A stretch of DNA of 64,000 nt from Streptomyces sp. NBS 14/10 (GTDB lineage: Bacteria; Actinomycetota; Actinomycetes; Streptomycetales; Streptomycetaceae): NCBI RefSeq assembly GCF_002224125.1, contig NZ_NCSM01000022.1, forward strand, positions 329,979 through 393,978, in the 5' to 3' direction. Position numbers and translations under genes: made by a program. A model generated the notes under the pieces. That model had not been told where the DNA came from, did not search any database, and saw only the letters and a program-made list of their open reading frames with translations. Shown here piece after piece: positions 18,017 through 29,494 of the stretch. How positions within the stretch are numbered: the first letter of the stretch is position 1; each line of letters starts with the position of its first letter.

Positions 18017-19600
18017 GTGCCACCCACCGAAACTCACTTCGCCGCCGTCGACCTCGGCGCGTCCAGCGGCCGCGTCATGGTCGGCACGGTCGCCCCAGGC
18101 ACCCTCGAACTCCACGAGGTGCACCGCTTCCCCAACCGCCCGGTCCGCATAGGCGGCACCCTGCACTGGGACATCCTCGCCCTCTACCAGGGCGTCCTGG
18201 ACGGCCTGCGCGCCGCGGCCGACGCCGCCCGCGCCGCGAACACGCGCCTGACCAGCGTCGGCATCGACAGCTGGGCCGTCGACTACGGCCTCCTGGGCGC
18301 CGACGGCGCGCTGCTCGGCAACCCCGTCCACTACCGCGACACCCGCACCGACGGCGCCGCCGAGCAGGTCGCCACCGTCCTCCCGCCCGAGGAGCTGTAC
18401 GCGGCCACCGGCCTCCAGCACCTCCCCTTCAACACGATCTACCAGCTGACCGCCGCCCGGGGCAGTTCGACGCTCGCCGCCGCACACCGCCTCCTCCTCA
18501 TCCCGGACCTCATCTCGTACTGGCTGACGGGCGTGGCCGGCACCGAGCTGACCAACGCGTCCACCACCCAGCTGATCGACCCGCGCACCCGCGACTGGTC
18601 CCGCGCCATCGCCACCGTCGCCGACACCCTCGGCATCGACCTGTCGCTCTTCCCTCCCCTCCGCCACCCCGGCGCCCCGGCGGGATACCTACGCCCCGAG
18701 ATCCTGTCCGCGACCGGGCTCGAAGGCCCCGTCCCCGTCACCGCCGTGGGCTCGCACGACACCGCCTCGGCCGTCGTGGGCGTCCCCGCCACCTCGCCCG
18801 ACTTCGCGTACATCGCCACCGGCACCTGGTCCCTCGCCGGTCTTGAGCTCGACGCCCCGGTGCTCACCCAGGCGAGCCGGCGCGCCAATTTCACCAATGA
18901 GCTGGGCGTGGACGGCACGGTCCGCTATCTGCGCAACATCATGGGCCTGTGGATGCTCCAGGAGTGCCTGCGCACCTGGGAAGCCGAAGGCAGACCCCAG
19001 GACCTGGAATCGCTCCTGGACCAGGCGGCCCAGGCCACCCCCCTCCGCTCGGTGGTCGACGCCGGGGCCCCGGAGTTCATCGCCCCGGACCGGATGCCCG
19101 ACCGGATCGCGGAAGCATGCCGCCGCACCGGCCAGCCGGCCCCCCGCACCCCCGCCGAGACCGCCCGCTGCGTCCTGGACTCCCTCGCGCTCGCCCACCG
19201 CCGCGCGATCCTGGACGCCCAGCGCCTGTCCGGCCGTACGGTCCGCACCGTGCATATCGTCGGGGGCGGCGCGCACAACGCGCTGCTGTGCCGGCTGACC
19301 GCCGACGCCTGTGGGCTGCCGGTGGTCGCGGGCCCGGCGGAGGCGGCGGCGCTCGGGAACGTTCTGGTGCAGGCCCGGACCGCGGGGGTGGTCGGCGGCG
19401 GCCTGGCCGAGTTGCGTGCGCTGCTTCACAGCACCCAGCCGCTGAGGCAGTATGAGCCGTCGGGTGATCAAGCGGCATGGTCCCGGGCGGCCGCCCTCGT
19501 CGAACACGTCGAACACGTCGAGAACATCGACAACATCGCGAACGTCGAGTACGTCGAGGGCGGGCGGGCCGAGGGCCAGGAGGAGGAACCGTGCGCGTAG
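18017..19600 (+). CDS. rhaB: Rhamnulokinase
   Basis: 527 residues of the FGGY sugar kinase family. VDLGASSGRVMVG is the N-terminal phosphate motif; VGIDSWAVDYGLL, HYRDTRTDG, LPFNTIYQL, TGTWSLAGLEL and HIVGGGAHNALLCRLTAD match rhamnulokinases. GTG 18017 has GAGG upstream; ATG 17987 is in frame but lacks a ribosome binding site. It phosphorylates L-rhamnulose. The C-terminal tail (EHVEHVENIDNIANVEYVEG) is a degenerate 9-base tandem repeat outside the usual family length. The end overlaps lutA by 10 bases, and AGGAGG for lutA lies within the rhaB coding end. Confidence 0.9.
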   Translation: MPPTETHFAAVDLGASSGRVMVGTVAPGTLELHEVHRFPNRPVRIGGTLHWDILALYQGVLDGLRAAADAARAANTRLTSVGIDSWAVDYGLLGADGALLGNPVHYRDTRTDGAAEQVATVLPPEELYAATGLQHLPFNTIYQLTAARGSSTLAAAHRLLLIPDLISYWLTGVAGTELTNASTTQLIDPRTRDWSRAIATVADTLGIDLSLFPPLRHPGAPAGYLRPEILSATGLEGPVPVTAVGSHDTASAVVGVPATSPDFAYIATGTWSLAGLELDAPVLTQASRRANFTNELGVDGTVRYLRNIMGLWMLQECLRTWEAEGRPQDLESLLDQAAQATPLRSVVDAGAPEFIAPDRMPDRIAEACRRTGQPAPRTPAETARCVLDSLALAHRRAILDAQRLSGRTVRTVHIVGGGAHNALLCRLTADACGLPVVAGPAEAAALGNVLVQARTAGVVGGGLAELRALLHSTQPLRQYEPSGDQAAWSRAAALVEHVEHVENIDNIANVEYVEGGRAEGQEEEPCA

Positions 19601-20343
19601 CGCTCTTCATCACCTGCGTCAACGACACGCTCTATCCCCGCACCGGGCAGGCCGTCGTCACCCTCCTCGAACGGCTGGGTGTCGACGTCGGCTTTCCGCC
19701 GGGACAGAGCTGCTGCGGTCAGGCGCAGTTCAACACCGGCTACCGCCATGAGACCGAGCCTCTGGTGCGCCGTTTCGCCGAGGCGTTCGAGGACTACGAC
19801 TATGTGGTGACCCCCTCCGGGTCGTGTGCCGCCATGGTGCGCGACAACTATCCGAGGATCGGGGCGAAGGCGGCCGCCGAGGGCCGTGGCCAGGAGCTGA
19901 CCGAGCTCGCCGCCGCGGCAGTGCCCAAGACGTACGAGCTCACCGAGTTCATCACCGACGTCCTGAAGGTGACGGACGTGGGCGCGTACTATCCGCACAC
20001 CGTGACCTACCACCCCACCTGCCACGGCCTGCGGATGCTGCGCCTGGGCGACCGCCCCCGCAAGCTCCTCGCGGCCGTCGCGGGACTGGAACTGGTCGAG
20101 CTGCCGGGCGCGGAGGAGTGCTGCGGCTTCGGTGGCACGTTCGCCGTGAAGAACACGGCGGTCTCGGCCGCGATGGGCGCCGACAAGGCGCGCAACATCA
20201 CCGCCACCGGGGCCGAGGCGGTGTGCACGGTCGACAACTCGTGTCAGATGCACATCGGCGGGACGCTCGCCCGGCAGGGCTCGACGGTCCGCCCGGTCCA
20301 TATCGCCGAGATCCTGGCGAGCACCGAAGGAGACGTCTGGTGA
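19591..20343 (+). CDS. lutA: L-lactate oxidation iron-sulfur protein LutA
   Basis: 250 residues from GTG 19591 with AGGAGG upstream. It has the two-fold cysteine-rich (CCG) domain of LutA/LldE: GQSCCGQAQFNTG, then YHPTCHGLRMLRLGDRPRKLL and EECCGFGGTFAVKN. In Bacillus LutABC oxidises L-lactate to pyruvate at the membrane. Here the gene is joined to rhaB by a 10-base overlap, which places lactate oxidation directly in the rhamnose transcript. It ends GTGA, shared with lutB. Confidence 0.9.
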   Translation: MRVALFITCVNDTLYPRTGQAVVTLLERLGVDVGFPPGQSCCGQAQFNTGYRHETEPLVRRFAEAFEDYDYVVTPSGSCAAMVRDNYPRIGAKAAAEGRGQELTELAAAAVPKTYELTEFITDVLKVTDVGAYYPHTVTYHPTCHGLRMLRLGDRPRKLLAAVAGLELVELPGAEECCGFGGTFAVKNTAVSAAMGADKARNITATGAEAVCTVDNSCQMHIGGTLARQGSTVRPVHIAEILASTEGDVW

Positions 20344-21863
20344 CCGGCACCTATCTGGGCATGCCCGCGTTCCCCGTCGCGGCCGCCACCTCGACCAAGA
20401 ACACGCAGCTGCGCGCCAATCTGCGGCACGCCACCCACACCATCCGCGCCAAGCGCGCCAAGGCCGTCGCGGAACTGGACGACTGGGGCGAGCTGCGCGC
20501 CGCGGGCGCGGCGATCAAGGATCGTACGCTGCGCCATCTCGACCACTATCTGGAGCAGTTGGAGAGCGCCGTGACGGCGGCGGGCGGCCAGGTGCACTGG
20601 GCGGCGGACGCGGACGAGGCGAACCGGATCGTCACCGAGCTGGTCCGGGCCACCGGCGAGCGCGAGGTCGTCAAGGTCAAGTCGATGGCCACGCAGGAGA
20701 TCGGGCTGAACGACGCGCTCGCCGAGGCGGGCATCCGCGCGTACGAGACCGATCTGGCGGAGCTGATCGTGCAGCTCGGCGACGATCTGCCGTCGCACAT
20801 CCTGGTGCCCGCGATCCACCGCAACCGCACCGAGATCCGCGACATCTTCACCGACCAGATGGCCCGCTGGGGCCGCCCCGCGCCGGAGGGGCTGACGGAC
20901 GCCCCGGCCGATCTGGCGGAGGCGGCGCGGCTGCATCTGCGCGAGAAGTTCCTGAACGCCAAGGTCGGCATCTCGGGCGCCAATTTCATGGTGGCCGAGA
21001 CCGGCACGCTGGTCGTGGTGGAGTCCGAGGGCAACGGCCGGATGTGTCTGACCCTCCCCGAGACGCTGATCTCCGTCGTGGGCATCGAGAAGGTGGTGCC
21101 GACGTGGCAGGACCTTGAGGTGTTCCTCCAGCTGCTGCCCCGCTCCTCGACGGCGGAGCGGATGAACCCGTACACCTCCACCTGGACCGGCACCACCGAC
21201 GGCGACGGCCCGCGCGCCTTCCATCTGGTCCTCCTCGACAACGGCCGTACGGACACGCTCGCCGACACCGTCGGGCGCCAGGCGCTGCGCTGCATCCGCT
21301 GCTCGGCGTGTCTGAATGTGTGCCCGGTGTACGAGCGGGCGGGCGGCCATGCGTACGGGTCGGCGTACCCGGGGCCGATCGGGGCGATCCTCACACCGCA
21401 GCTGCGTGGCACGCAGAGCGAGCTGGACGCCTCGCTGCCGTACGCCTCGTCGCTGTGCGGGGCGTGCTACGAGGTCTGCCCGGTGGCCATCGACATCCCG
21501 GAGATCCTGGTCCATCTGCGCGAGCGGGTGGTCGAGGGCGGCCCGGTGTCGGTGCGCGGGACCCGGACCGTCATCAAACCGGCCAAGGGGCATGCCGCGG
21601 AGCGCGCCGCGATGCGGGCGGCGCGCTGGGCCTTCGACCATCCGGGCGTGTTGCGCGCCGGGCAGCGGCTGGCCGCCCGTACCCGCCGCTTCCATCCGAG
21701 CCGGCTGCCGGGGCCGGGGCGGGCGTGGACGGACACCCGGGAGCTGCCGGAGGTGCCCGCGGAGTCGTTCCGGGACTGGTGGCGCAGGACGCGCGGCGAC
21801 GAGGGCACGAACACCGAGAAGAACGGGAAGAACGGGAAGAACGGGAAGAGGACGACGACGTGA
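20340..21863 (+). CDS. lutB: L-lactate oxidation iron-sulfur protein LutB
   Basis: 507 residues. An N-terminal LUD domain (VVKVKSMATQEIGLNDAL; VGISGANFMVAETGTLVVVESEGNG) is followed by two ferredoxin-like clusters (CIRCSACLNVCP and CGACYEVCP) that bind 4Fe-4S centres, then a C-terminal WWR region. The last 17 residues are a low-complexity NTEKNGKNGKNGK tail from a 9-base DNA repeat. GTG 20340 overlaps the lutA stop (GTGA). It should pass electrons from L-lactate within the LutABC complex. Confidence 0.92.
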   Translation: MTGTYLGMPAFPVAAATSTKNTQLRANLRHATHTIRAKRAKAVAELDDWGELRAAGAAIKDRTLRHLDHYLEQLESAVTAAGGQVHWAADADEANRIVTELVRATGEREVVKVKSMATQEIGLNDALAEAGIRAYETDLAELIVQLGDDLPSHILVPAIHRNRTEIRDIFTDQMARWGRPAPEGLTDAPADLAEAARLHLREKFLNAKVGISGANFMVAETGTLVVVESEGNGRMCLTLPETLISVVGIEKVVPTWQDLEVFLQLLPRSSTAERMNPYTSTWTGTTDGDGPRAFHLVLLDNGRTDTLADTVGRQALRCIRCSACLNVCPVYERAGGHAYGSAYPGPIGAILTPQLRGTQSELDASLPYASSLCGACYEVCPVAIDIPEILVHLRERVVEGGPVSVRGTRTVIKPAKGHAAERAAMRAARWAFDHPGVLRAGQRLAARTRRFHPSRLPGPGRAWTDTRELPEVPAESFRDWWRRTRGDEGTNTEKNGKNGKNGKRTTT

Positions 21864-22513
21864 GCAGCCGAGACCTGGTGCTGGCCCGCGTCCGCCGCGC
21901 GCTGGCGGACGTCCCCCGTACCGAGCGCCCCGCCGAGGTCCCCGTGGACCGCGGCTATCTGCGGGCCCACGGGGACCGGACCACGGCGCAGACCGTGGAT
22001 CTGCTGGCCGAGAACCTGGCCGACTACCGGGCGATCGTCCACCGTACGGACCCCAAGGGGCTTCCGGGCCTGATCGCCCGGCTGCTGGACGGGCGCGGCG
22101 CGACGAGCGTGGTGCTGCCGCCGGGGCTGCCCGCAGAGTGGCTTTCGGCCGTGGACGCGCAGCGGGTGGAGCGGATCGCGGACACCGAGGAGCTGACCCC
22201 GCACGATCTGGACGCGGTCTCCAGCGTCGTCACGGGCTGTGCGGTGGCCGTGGCCGAGACGGGGACCGTCGTCCTGGACGCGAGCCCTGACCAGGGGCGC
22301 CGGCGCATCACGCTGGTGCCCGACCACCACATCTGTGTCATCCGCGTGCCCGAGCAGGTCGTGGACTCCGTGCCGCAGGCCCTGGAACGGCTGGCTCCGG
22401 GACGCCCGTTGACCTGGATCTCCGGGCCGTCCGCGACCAGCGATATCGAACTGGACCGGGTGGAGGGGGTACACGGCCCGCGCACCCTGGAGGTCGTGCT
22501 CGTCGAGAGCTGA
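21860..22513 (+). CDS. lutC: L-lactate utilisation protein LutC
   Basis: 217 residues, a stand-alone LUD domain protein (AVAVAETGTVVLDASPDQGRR; LVPDHHICVIRVPEQVVDSVP; WISGPSATSDIELDRVEGVHGP). It is the third LutABC subunit. GTG 21860 overlaps the lutB stop as GTGA. It closes the rightward rhamnose series; a short 22-base tandem repeat follows it. Confidence 0.9.
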   Translation: MSSRDLVLARVRRALADVPRTERPAEVPVDRGYLRAHGDRTTAQTVDLLAENLADYRAIVHRTDPKGLPGLIARLLDGRGATSVVLPPGLPAEWLSAVDAQRVERIADTEELTPHDLDAVSSVVTGCAVAVAETGTVVLDASPDQGRRRITLVPDHHICVIRVPEQVVDSVPQALERLAPGRPLTWISGPSATSDIELDRVEGVHGPRTLEVVLVES

Positions 22514-22518
22514 GGCCG

Positions 22519-22585
22519 CCACGGGGCCACCGGGCGGGGCCTACGGGGGCACCAGGCGGGCCGCTACGGGGCCACTGGGCGGGCC
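22519..22585. repeat. Three tandem copies of a 22-23 base repeat after lutC
   Basis: Units at 22519-22540, 22541-22562 and 22563-22585 share the pattern C(C/T)ACGGGG-CAC-GGGCGGG-C with a few changes. They lie a few bases past the lutC stop and are not coding. No regulatory role can be read from them. Confidence 0.6.
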
Positions 22586-22715
22586 ACAACAGAGTCGCGG
22601 CCGACCATCCAGAGCCGTGCGCCGGATGCGGTCTTGCTCACATACCCGCGGTAACAGGGCACTTGAACGTTTTGCGCCGGTGCCGTTGTCGGTGTCGGCC
22701 CGTACTCTAGTGCGC

Positions 22716-22907
22716 ATGCGTCCGACTCCTACTCACCACGAACCCGCTTTAATCACCACGCCCACCGACCAGGCGAACGAGGCGATCCGCGTGTTTCTGC
22801 GCGCGCGGGCCGGCCGGGCGCTGCGCCCTCAGGAGCGCGTCGAATACGGTCGGTTGCTCTCTGTCTACACCAGGGCACTGCGGGGAGAGGTCGAGCAGGC
22901 GGCATGA
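22716..22907 (+). CDS. Small conserved-type protein of unknown function
   Basis: 63 residues, MRPTPTHHEPALITTP followed by NEAIRVFLRARAGRALRPQERVEYGRLLSVYTRAL, a charged helical segment. The start is supported by TACTCT seven bases before the ATG, the spacing expected of a leaderless transcript; there is no ribosome binding site. Codon 12 is TTA (22749-22751), so bldA control is possible. I do not recognise a function. It sits just upstream of the penicillin-binding protein gene, which also has a TTA codon. Confidence 0.65.
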   Translation: MRPTPTHHEPALITTPTDQANEAIRVFLRARAGRALRPQERVEYGRLLSVYTRALRGEVEQAA

Positions 22908-23082
22908 GCCGCGGCGGCGCGCCGAAATGCGTGTCGCGGGTCACGCCGTGCGCTTGTGGCCTGAACTACCCCTTGTGATGGAGTATCACCGTCCATAGGT
23001 TGTGAACTCGTTGTGCGCCCTGCCGCTTGACGCGGGGGTGGAGCGGCAGGGCGCCAACCATCATGGGGGGTTGAACCAGGGC

Positions 23083-24690
23083 ATGCGTGCAGCGGGAAGA
23101 GCCGTGCTCGGTGTGACAGCGGTTGCGGTCGTGGGCGTAGCGGGCCTCGGCGCGTACAACCTGTACACCGGGCTCATCGGGGGCGAGAAGGGGCCGGGCC
23201 ACGACGGCGCGGTGACCGCGTCCGAAGTGCGGGAGACCGCCGGGAAGTTTCTGGCCGCCTGGGCCGATCAGAACGATATGCGGGCCGCGCAGCTCACCAA
23301 TGACGCCGAGTCCGCCGTGGCCGCGCTGAGCGGCTACCGCAAGGACGGCCATGTGTCGAAGCTGACGCTCAAGGCGGGCCGGCCGAACGGCACCCGGGTG
23401 CCGTTCGATGTCACGGCCGATATCTCCTTCGAGGACACCCACTCCACCTGGACCTATGCCTCGGAGCTGTCGGTGGTGCGCGGCCGGACGACAGGCCGGC
23501 CGCTGGTCGACTGGAGGTCCGCCGTACTGCACCCCAAGCTGACGGCCGAGCGTCCGGCCCTGCGGACCGGGGTCGCCGACTCGGTGTCGATCAAGGTGGT
23601 GGACCGGGACGGCAAGGAGCTGACGAAGGACCGCTATCCCTCGCTCGGCCCGGTACTGACCGAGCTCCGCACGAGGTACGCCGCCGCCACGGGCGGCGCC
23701 AGCCGGGTCGAGGTGTGGGCGGCCGGCGCGAGCGGCAAGCCCACGACGACGCTCCATGTGGTGGCCAAGGGCAAACCGGGCACGCTGCACACGACGCTCG
23801 ACGCGCAGGTGCAGAGCCGGGCCGAGAAGGCGGTGGCGAGGCGTACGGGCGCCTCGGTGGTCGCGCTCAAGCCCAGCACGGGCGAGGTACTGGCGGTCGC
23901 CAACTCCGACCGCGCCGAGTTCAATCCGGCCTTACAAGGGGCCACCGCGCCCGGTTCGACGTTCAAGATCATCACCTCGGCGGCGCTGCTCGAGTCCGGC
24001 AAGGTCACGCCCGGCCGCGCGGTGCCCTGCCCCAAGACCACCTCGTACCAGCAGGGCATGACCTTCCACAACGTCGAGGACAGCGAGAATCCGGCCGCCA
24101 CCTTCGCCCAGGACTTCGCGGCCTCCTGCAACACCGCCTTTGTCTCACTGGCCGGCGATCTCCCCGACAGCGGCGTCGCGGACGTGGCGCAGGACGTGTT
24201 CGGGATCGGGCTCGAGTGGCATGTGGGGGTGCAGACCTTCGACGGCTCGGTCCCCACGGGCGGCGGGGACGACAAGGCCGCCGCGCTGATCGGGCAGGGC
24301 AGGGTGCAGATGAACCCGCTCACTGTGGCCTCGGTCGCGGCCACCGCCCAGACCGGTACGTTCCACCAGCCCGTCATCGTGCCGCGCTCCCTGATCAGCG
24401 AGGAGCCGGCGACGGCGGTGCGCTCCCTGAGCCCGGCGGCCGCCGGGCAGCTGAGGGCCATGCTGCGGCTCACCGCCACCAGCGGCACGGCGGCGCGCGC
24501 GATGTCCGGGCTCACCGGGGACATCGGGGCGAAGACCGGCTCCGCCGAGATCGACGGGCAGCCGACCACGAACGCCTGGTTCACGGCCTACCGGAATGAC
24601 ATGGCGGCCGCCGCCGTGGTCGTCAAGGGCGGCCACGGCGGCGACGCGGCGGGTCCGGTCGTCAGGGACGTACTCACGACCCACGGCTAG
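23083..24690 (+). CDS. Penicillin-binding protein (transpeptidase with NTF2-like N-terminal domain)
   Basis: About 535 residues: a single membrane anchor (AVLGVTAVAVVGVAGLGAYN), a MecA_N/NTF2-like domain (about 45-170), then a transpeptidase domain. The active-site motifs are intact: SxxK with Ser292/Lys295 in GSTFK, SCN at 348-350, and KTG at 484-486. It should cross-link peptidoglycan outside the membrane. The start is uncertain; GTG 23038 is an in-frame alternative. Codon 284 is TTA (23932-23934), which suggests bldA-dependent, development-linked expression. Confidence 0.87.
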   Translation: MRAAGRAVLGVTAVAVVGVAGLGAYNLYTGLIGGEKGPGHDGAVTASEVRETAGKFLAAWADQNDMRAAQLTNDAESAVAALSGYRKDGHVSKLTLKAGRPNGTRVPFDVTADISFEDTHSTWTYASELSVVRGRTTGRPLVDWRSAVLHPKLTAERPALRTGVADSVSIKVVDRDGKELTKDRYPSLGPVLTELRTRYAAATGGASRVEVWAAGASGKPTTTLHVVAKGKPGTLHTTLDAQVQSRAEKAVARRTGASVVALKPSTGEVLAVANSDRAEFNPALQGATAPGSTFKIITSAALLESGKVTPGRAVPCPKTTSYQQGMTFHNVEDSENPAATFAQDFAASCNTAFVSLAGDLPDSGVADVAQDVFGIGLEWHVGVQTFDGSVPTGGGDDKAAALIGQGRVQMNPLTVASVAATAQTGTFHQPVIVPRSLISEEPATAVRSLSPAAAGQLRAMLRLTATSGTAARAMSGLTGDIGAKTGSAEIDGQPTTNAWFTAYRNDMAAAAVVVKGGHGGDAAGPVVRDVLTTHG

Positions 24691-24816
24691 AAGACCCGCG
24701 GCGCAGGGACGGCCACCGCTCCGTACAGCCACCCGCAGGACCTCCGCCCGGGCATGGCGCGGCCATCGCTTCGTACAATGGTTACGCGAAGGGGTTGTCG
24801 AGGTGCGGCGCGCGGC

Positions 24817-24985
24817 CTAGGGTCTGCCGTCAAAGGGGGCGTCCGGCCGCGAGCGGCGTCTGGCGCGGTACATCGCAAGGCGGAGCGTCGCCCTCGTACT
24901 GGACGTACTTGGGCGATGCGACAACGCAGCGAGGTGCCGTGCCAGGCGTCGGGAGCAGGGCGCCCCCATTGACGGCAGGCCCTAG
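24817..24985. mobile_element. Probable MITE with 25-base terminal inverted repeats
   Basis: Ends 24817-24841 and 24961-24985 are inverted copies matching at 23 of 25 bases (outer parts CTAGGGTCTGCCG and CGGCAGGCCCTAG). Taking GGG/CCC as the element ends (24820-24982) leaves TA on both sides, as for target duplications of Tc1/mariner-IS630-type elements. The interior continues as an imperfect palindrome (CTGGCGCGG near the left, CCGTGCCAG near the right; GTAC-TGGAC-GTAC at the centre). No reading frame for a transposase fits. It lies 49 bases before the ROK regulator start. Confidence 0.75.
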
Positions 24986-25034
24986 TGTGGCGCGGCGTCA
25001 TACGGGCCGCACCACCGAGCACGGAGGACCCGGC

Positions 25035-26276
25035 GTGAAGCGCACGTCCCGCGATATCCGCACCGAGAACCGCTACGACGTGCTGCGCCATATCATCGCC
25101 GAATCCCCCGTCTCCCGGCAGCAGTTGGCCGCCGCGACCGGGCTGAGCCTGGCCACCGTCGCCACCCTCGTCGGCGAGCTGCTGGACTTCGGCATGCTGG
25201 TGGAGGGCGGATACGAGGACTCCGACGGCGGCCGGCCGCGCGGGCTGGTCGCCGTCAACGCCGCGGGCGGCGCGCTGATCGGCGTGGACGTGGCCGAGAC
25301 CTACGTCCATGTCGAGCTGTTCGACCTGGCCCTGACCGTACTGGCCCGCGCCGACGAGGAGCTGCGCCCCGGCGAGCGGGACGCGGCGCGGCTCGTCGGG
25401 CGTATCGCCGCCGCCGTGGCCGATGTCGTGGAGCGGTCGGCCGTCGCCGCGGACCGGGTGCTGGGCGTCGGGGTCAGCATGCCGGGGCAGGTGGACCGCG
25501 AGGGCGGGGTGTCCGTCTACGCCGCCAACTGGAACTGGCACGACGTCCCGCTGCTCGACCTGCTGGCCGAACACCTCCCCTATCCGCTCCACCTCGACAA
25601 CCCGCTGCGCGCCAGCACCGTCGCCGAGCAGTGGTTCGGCGCGGCGCGCGGGCGCGATGACGCGATCGTGGTCAACCTGGGTACGGGCGTGGGGGCCGGG
25701 CTCGCGCTGGGCGGCGTGCTGCACCGGGGGGTGACCAACAGCGCCGGAGAGTGGGGGCACACCACGCTCGTCCTGGACGGGCGGCTGTGCCACTGCGGCA
25801 ACCACGGCTGCGTGGAGACGTACGTGGGCGCCCCCGCCATCATGCGCACCCTCGGCGAGCTGAGCCCCGGCAGCCCGCTGCTGCACCCGGACGACCAGAC
25901 CGCCACCATCGAAGCGCTCGGCCGGGCGCTGGCCGACGGCGATCCGGTGGCCGCGCAGGTGGTCCGCGAGACCGCCCGCTATCTCGGCGCGGCCCTGGCC
26001 GACCTGGTCAATCTGCTCAACCCGGAGGTGATCGTGGTCAGCAGCTGGGTGGCCACCGCGCTGGGCGAGCCGCTGCTGGTCGAGGTGCGCGAGGCGGTGG
26101 CGCGGCGCGCCCTGCGCCGCCCCTTCGCGAGCGTCGAGATCGTGCTGTGCCCGATCCCGTCCAACCCCGTGAGCCTCGGGGCCGCGACCTTCGCCCTGGA
26201 GGGCTCGCTCGCCACCATGAAATCGAAGTATCACCGCACGCCCGCCGCCAACGGCGGCCGCGGCGGCGCGTCCTGA
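25035..26276 (+). CDS. ROK-family transcriptional regulator
   Basis: 413 residues from GTG 25035 with GGAGG upstream. The N-terminus is a winged helix (NRYDVLRHIIAESPVSRQQLAAATGLSLATVATLV), followed by the sugar-kinase-like ROK domain: VGVSMPGQVD, NLGTGVGAGLALGG and the zinc motif CHCGNHGCVE. Such NagC/XylR-type proteins sense a sugar. It is followed by the beta-galactosidase gene after 229 bases and probably controls it or responds to the same sugars. Its promoter region holds the MITE at 24817-24985. Confidence 0.85.
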   Translation: MKRTSRDIRTENRYDVLRHIIAESPVSRQQLAAATGLSLATVATLVGELLDFGMLVEGGYEDSDGGRPRGLVAVNAAGGALIGVDVAETYVHVELFDLALTVLARADEELRPGERDAARLVGRIAAAVADVVERSAVAADRVLGVGVSMPGQVDREGGVSVYAANWNWHDVPLLDLLAEHLPYPLHLDNPLRASTVAEQWFGAARGRDDAIVVNLGTGVGAGLALGGVLHRGVTNSAGEWGHTTLVLDGRLCHCGNHGCVETYVGAPAIMRTLGELSPGSPLLHPDDQTATIEALGRALADGDPVAAQVVRETARYLGAALADLVNLLNPEVIVVSSWVATALGEPLLVEVREAVARRALRRPFASVEIVLCPIPSNPVSLGAATFALEGSLATMKSKYHRTPAANGGRGGAS

Positions 26277-26314
26277 TTCCCGGCCCTCACCCCCTCCACC
26301 CGCCGCCACCCGCA

Positions 26315-26375
26315 CAAGCGCTTGCAACAGACTTCGTCCAACCCCTTGCAAAAGTCTTTCGCCGCTCGTTAACGT
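26315..26375 (+). promoter_or_regulatory. Promoter and palindromic operator of the beta-galactosidase gene
   Basis: CAAGCGCTTG (26315-26324) is a perfect ten-base palindrome of the LacI/GalR operator type. It is followed by TTGCAA (26346-26351), a 17-base spacer and TTAACG (26369-26374), a plausible housekeeping promoter. CTTGCAA occurs twice (26321 and 26345). A LacI-type repressor at the palindrome, just upstream of the -35, is inferred. Confidence 0.5.
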
Positions 26376-26385
26376 CCCGTGCTGA

Positions 26386-29427
<3,042 letters not shown>

Positions 29428-29434
29428 GAGGGGA

Positions 29435-29484
29435 GTTCGTGGTGGGTTCGAGGGACGGCACGCCGTCTCGAACCCACCGCGAAC
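29435..29484. terminator. Bidirectional hairpin terminator after the beta-galactosidase gene
   Basis: GGTGGGTTCGAG (29441-29452) pairs with CTCGAACCCACC (29467-29478), extended inside by ACGGC/GCCGT (29455-29459 with 29462-29466) and outside by GTTCG/CGAAC. It lies between converging genes, eight bases past the GH2 stop, and can act on both strands. There is no T-run, as is common in Streptomyces. Confidence 0.75.
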
Positions 29485-29494
29485 GCGCGCGTGT

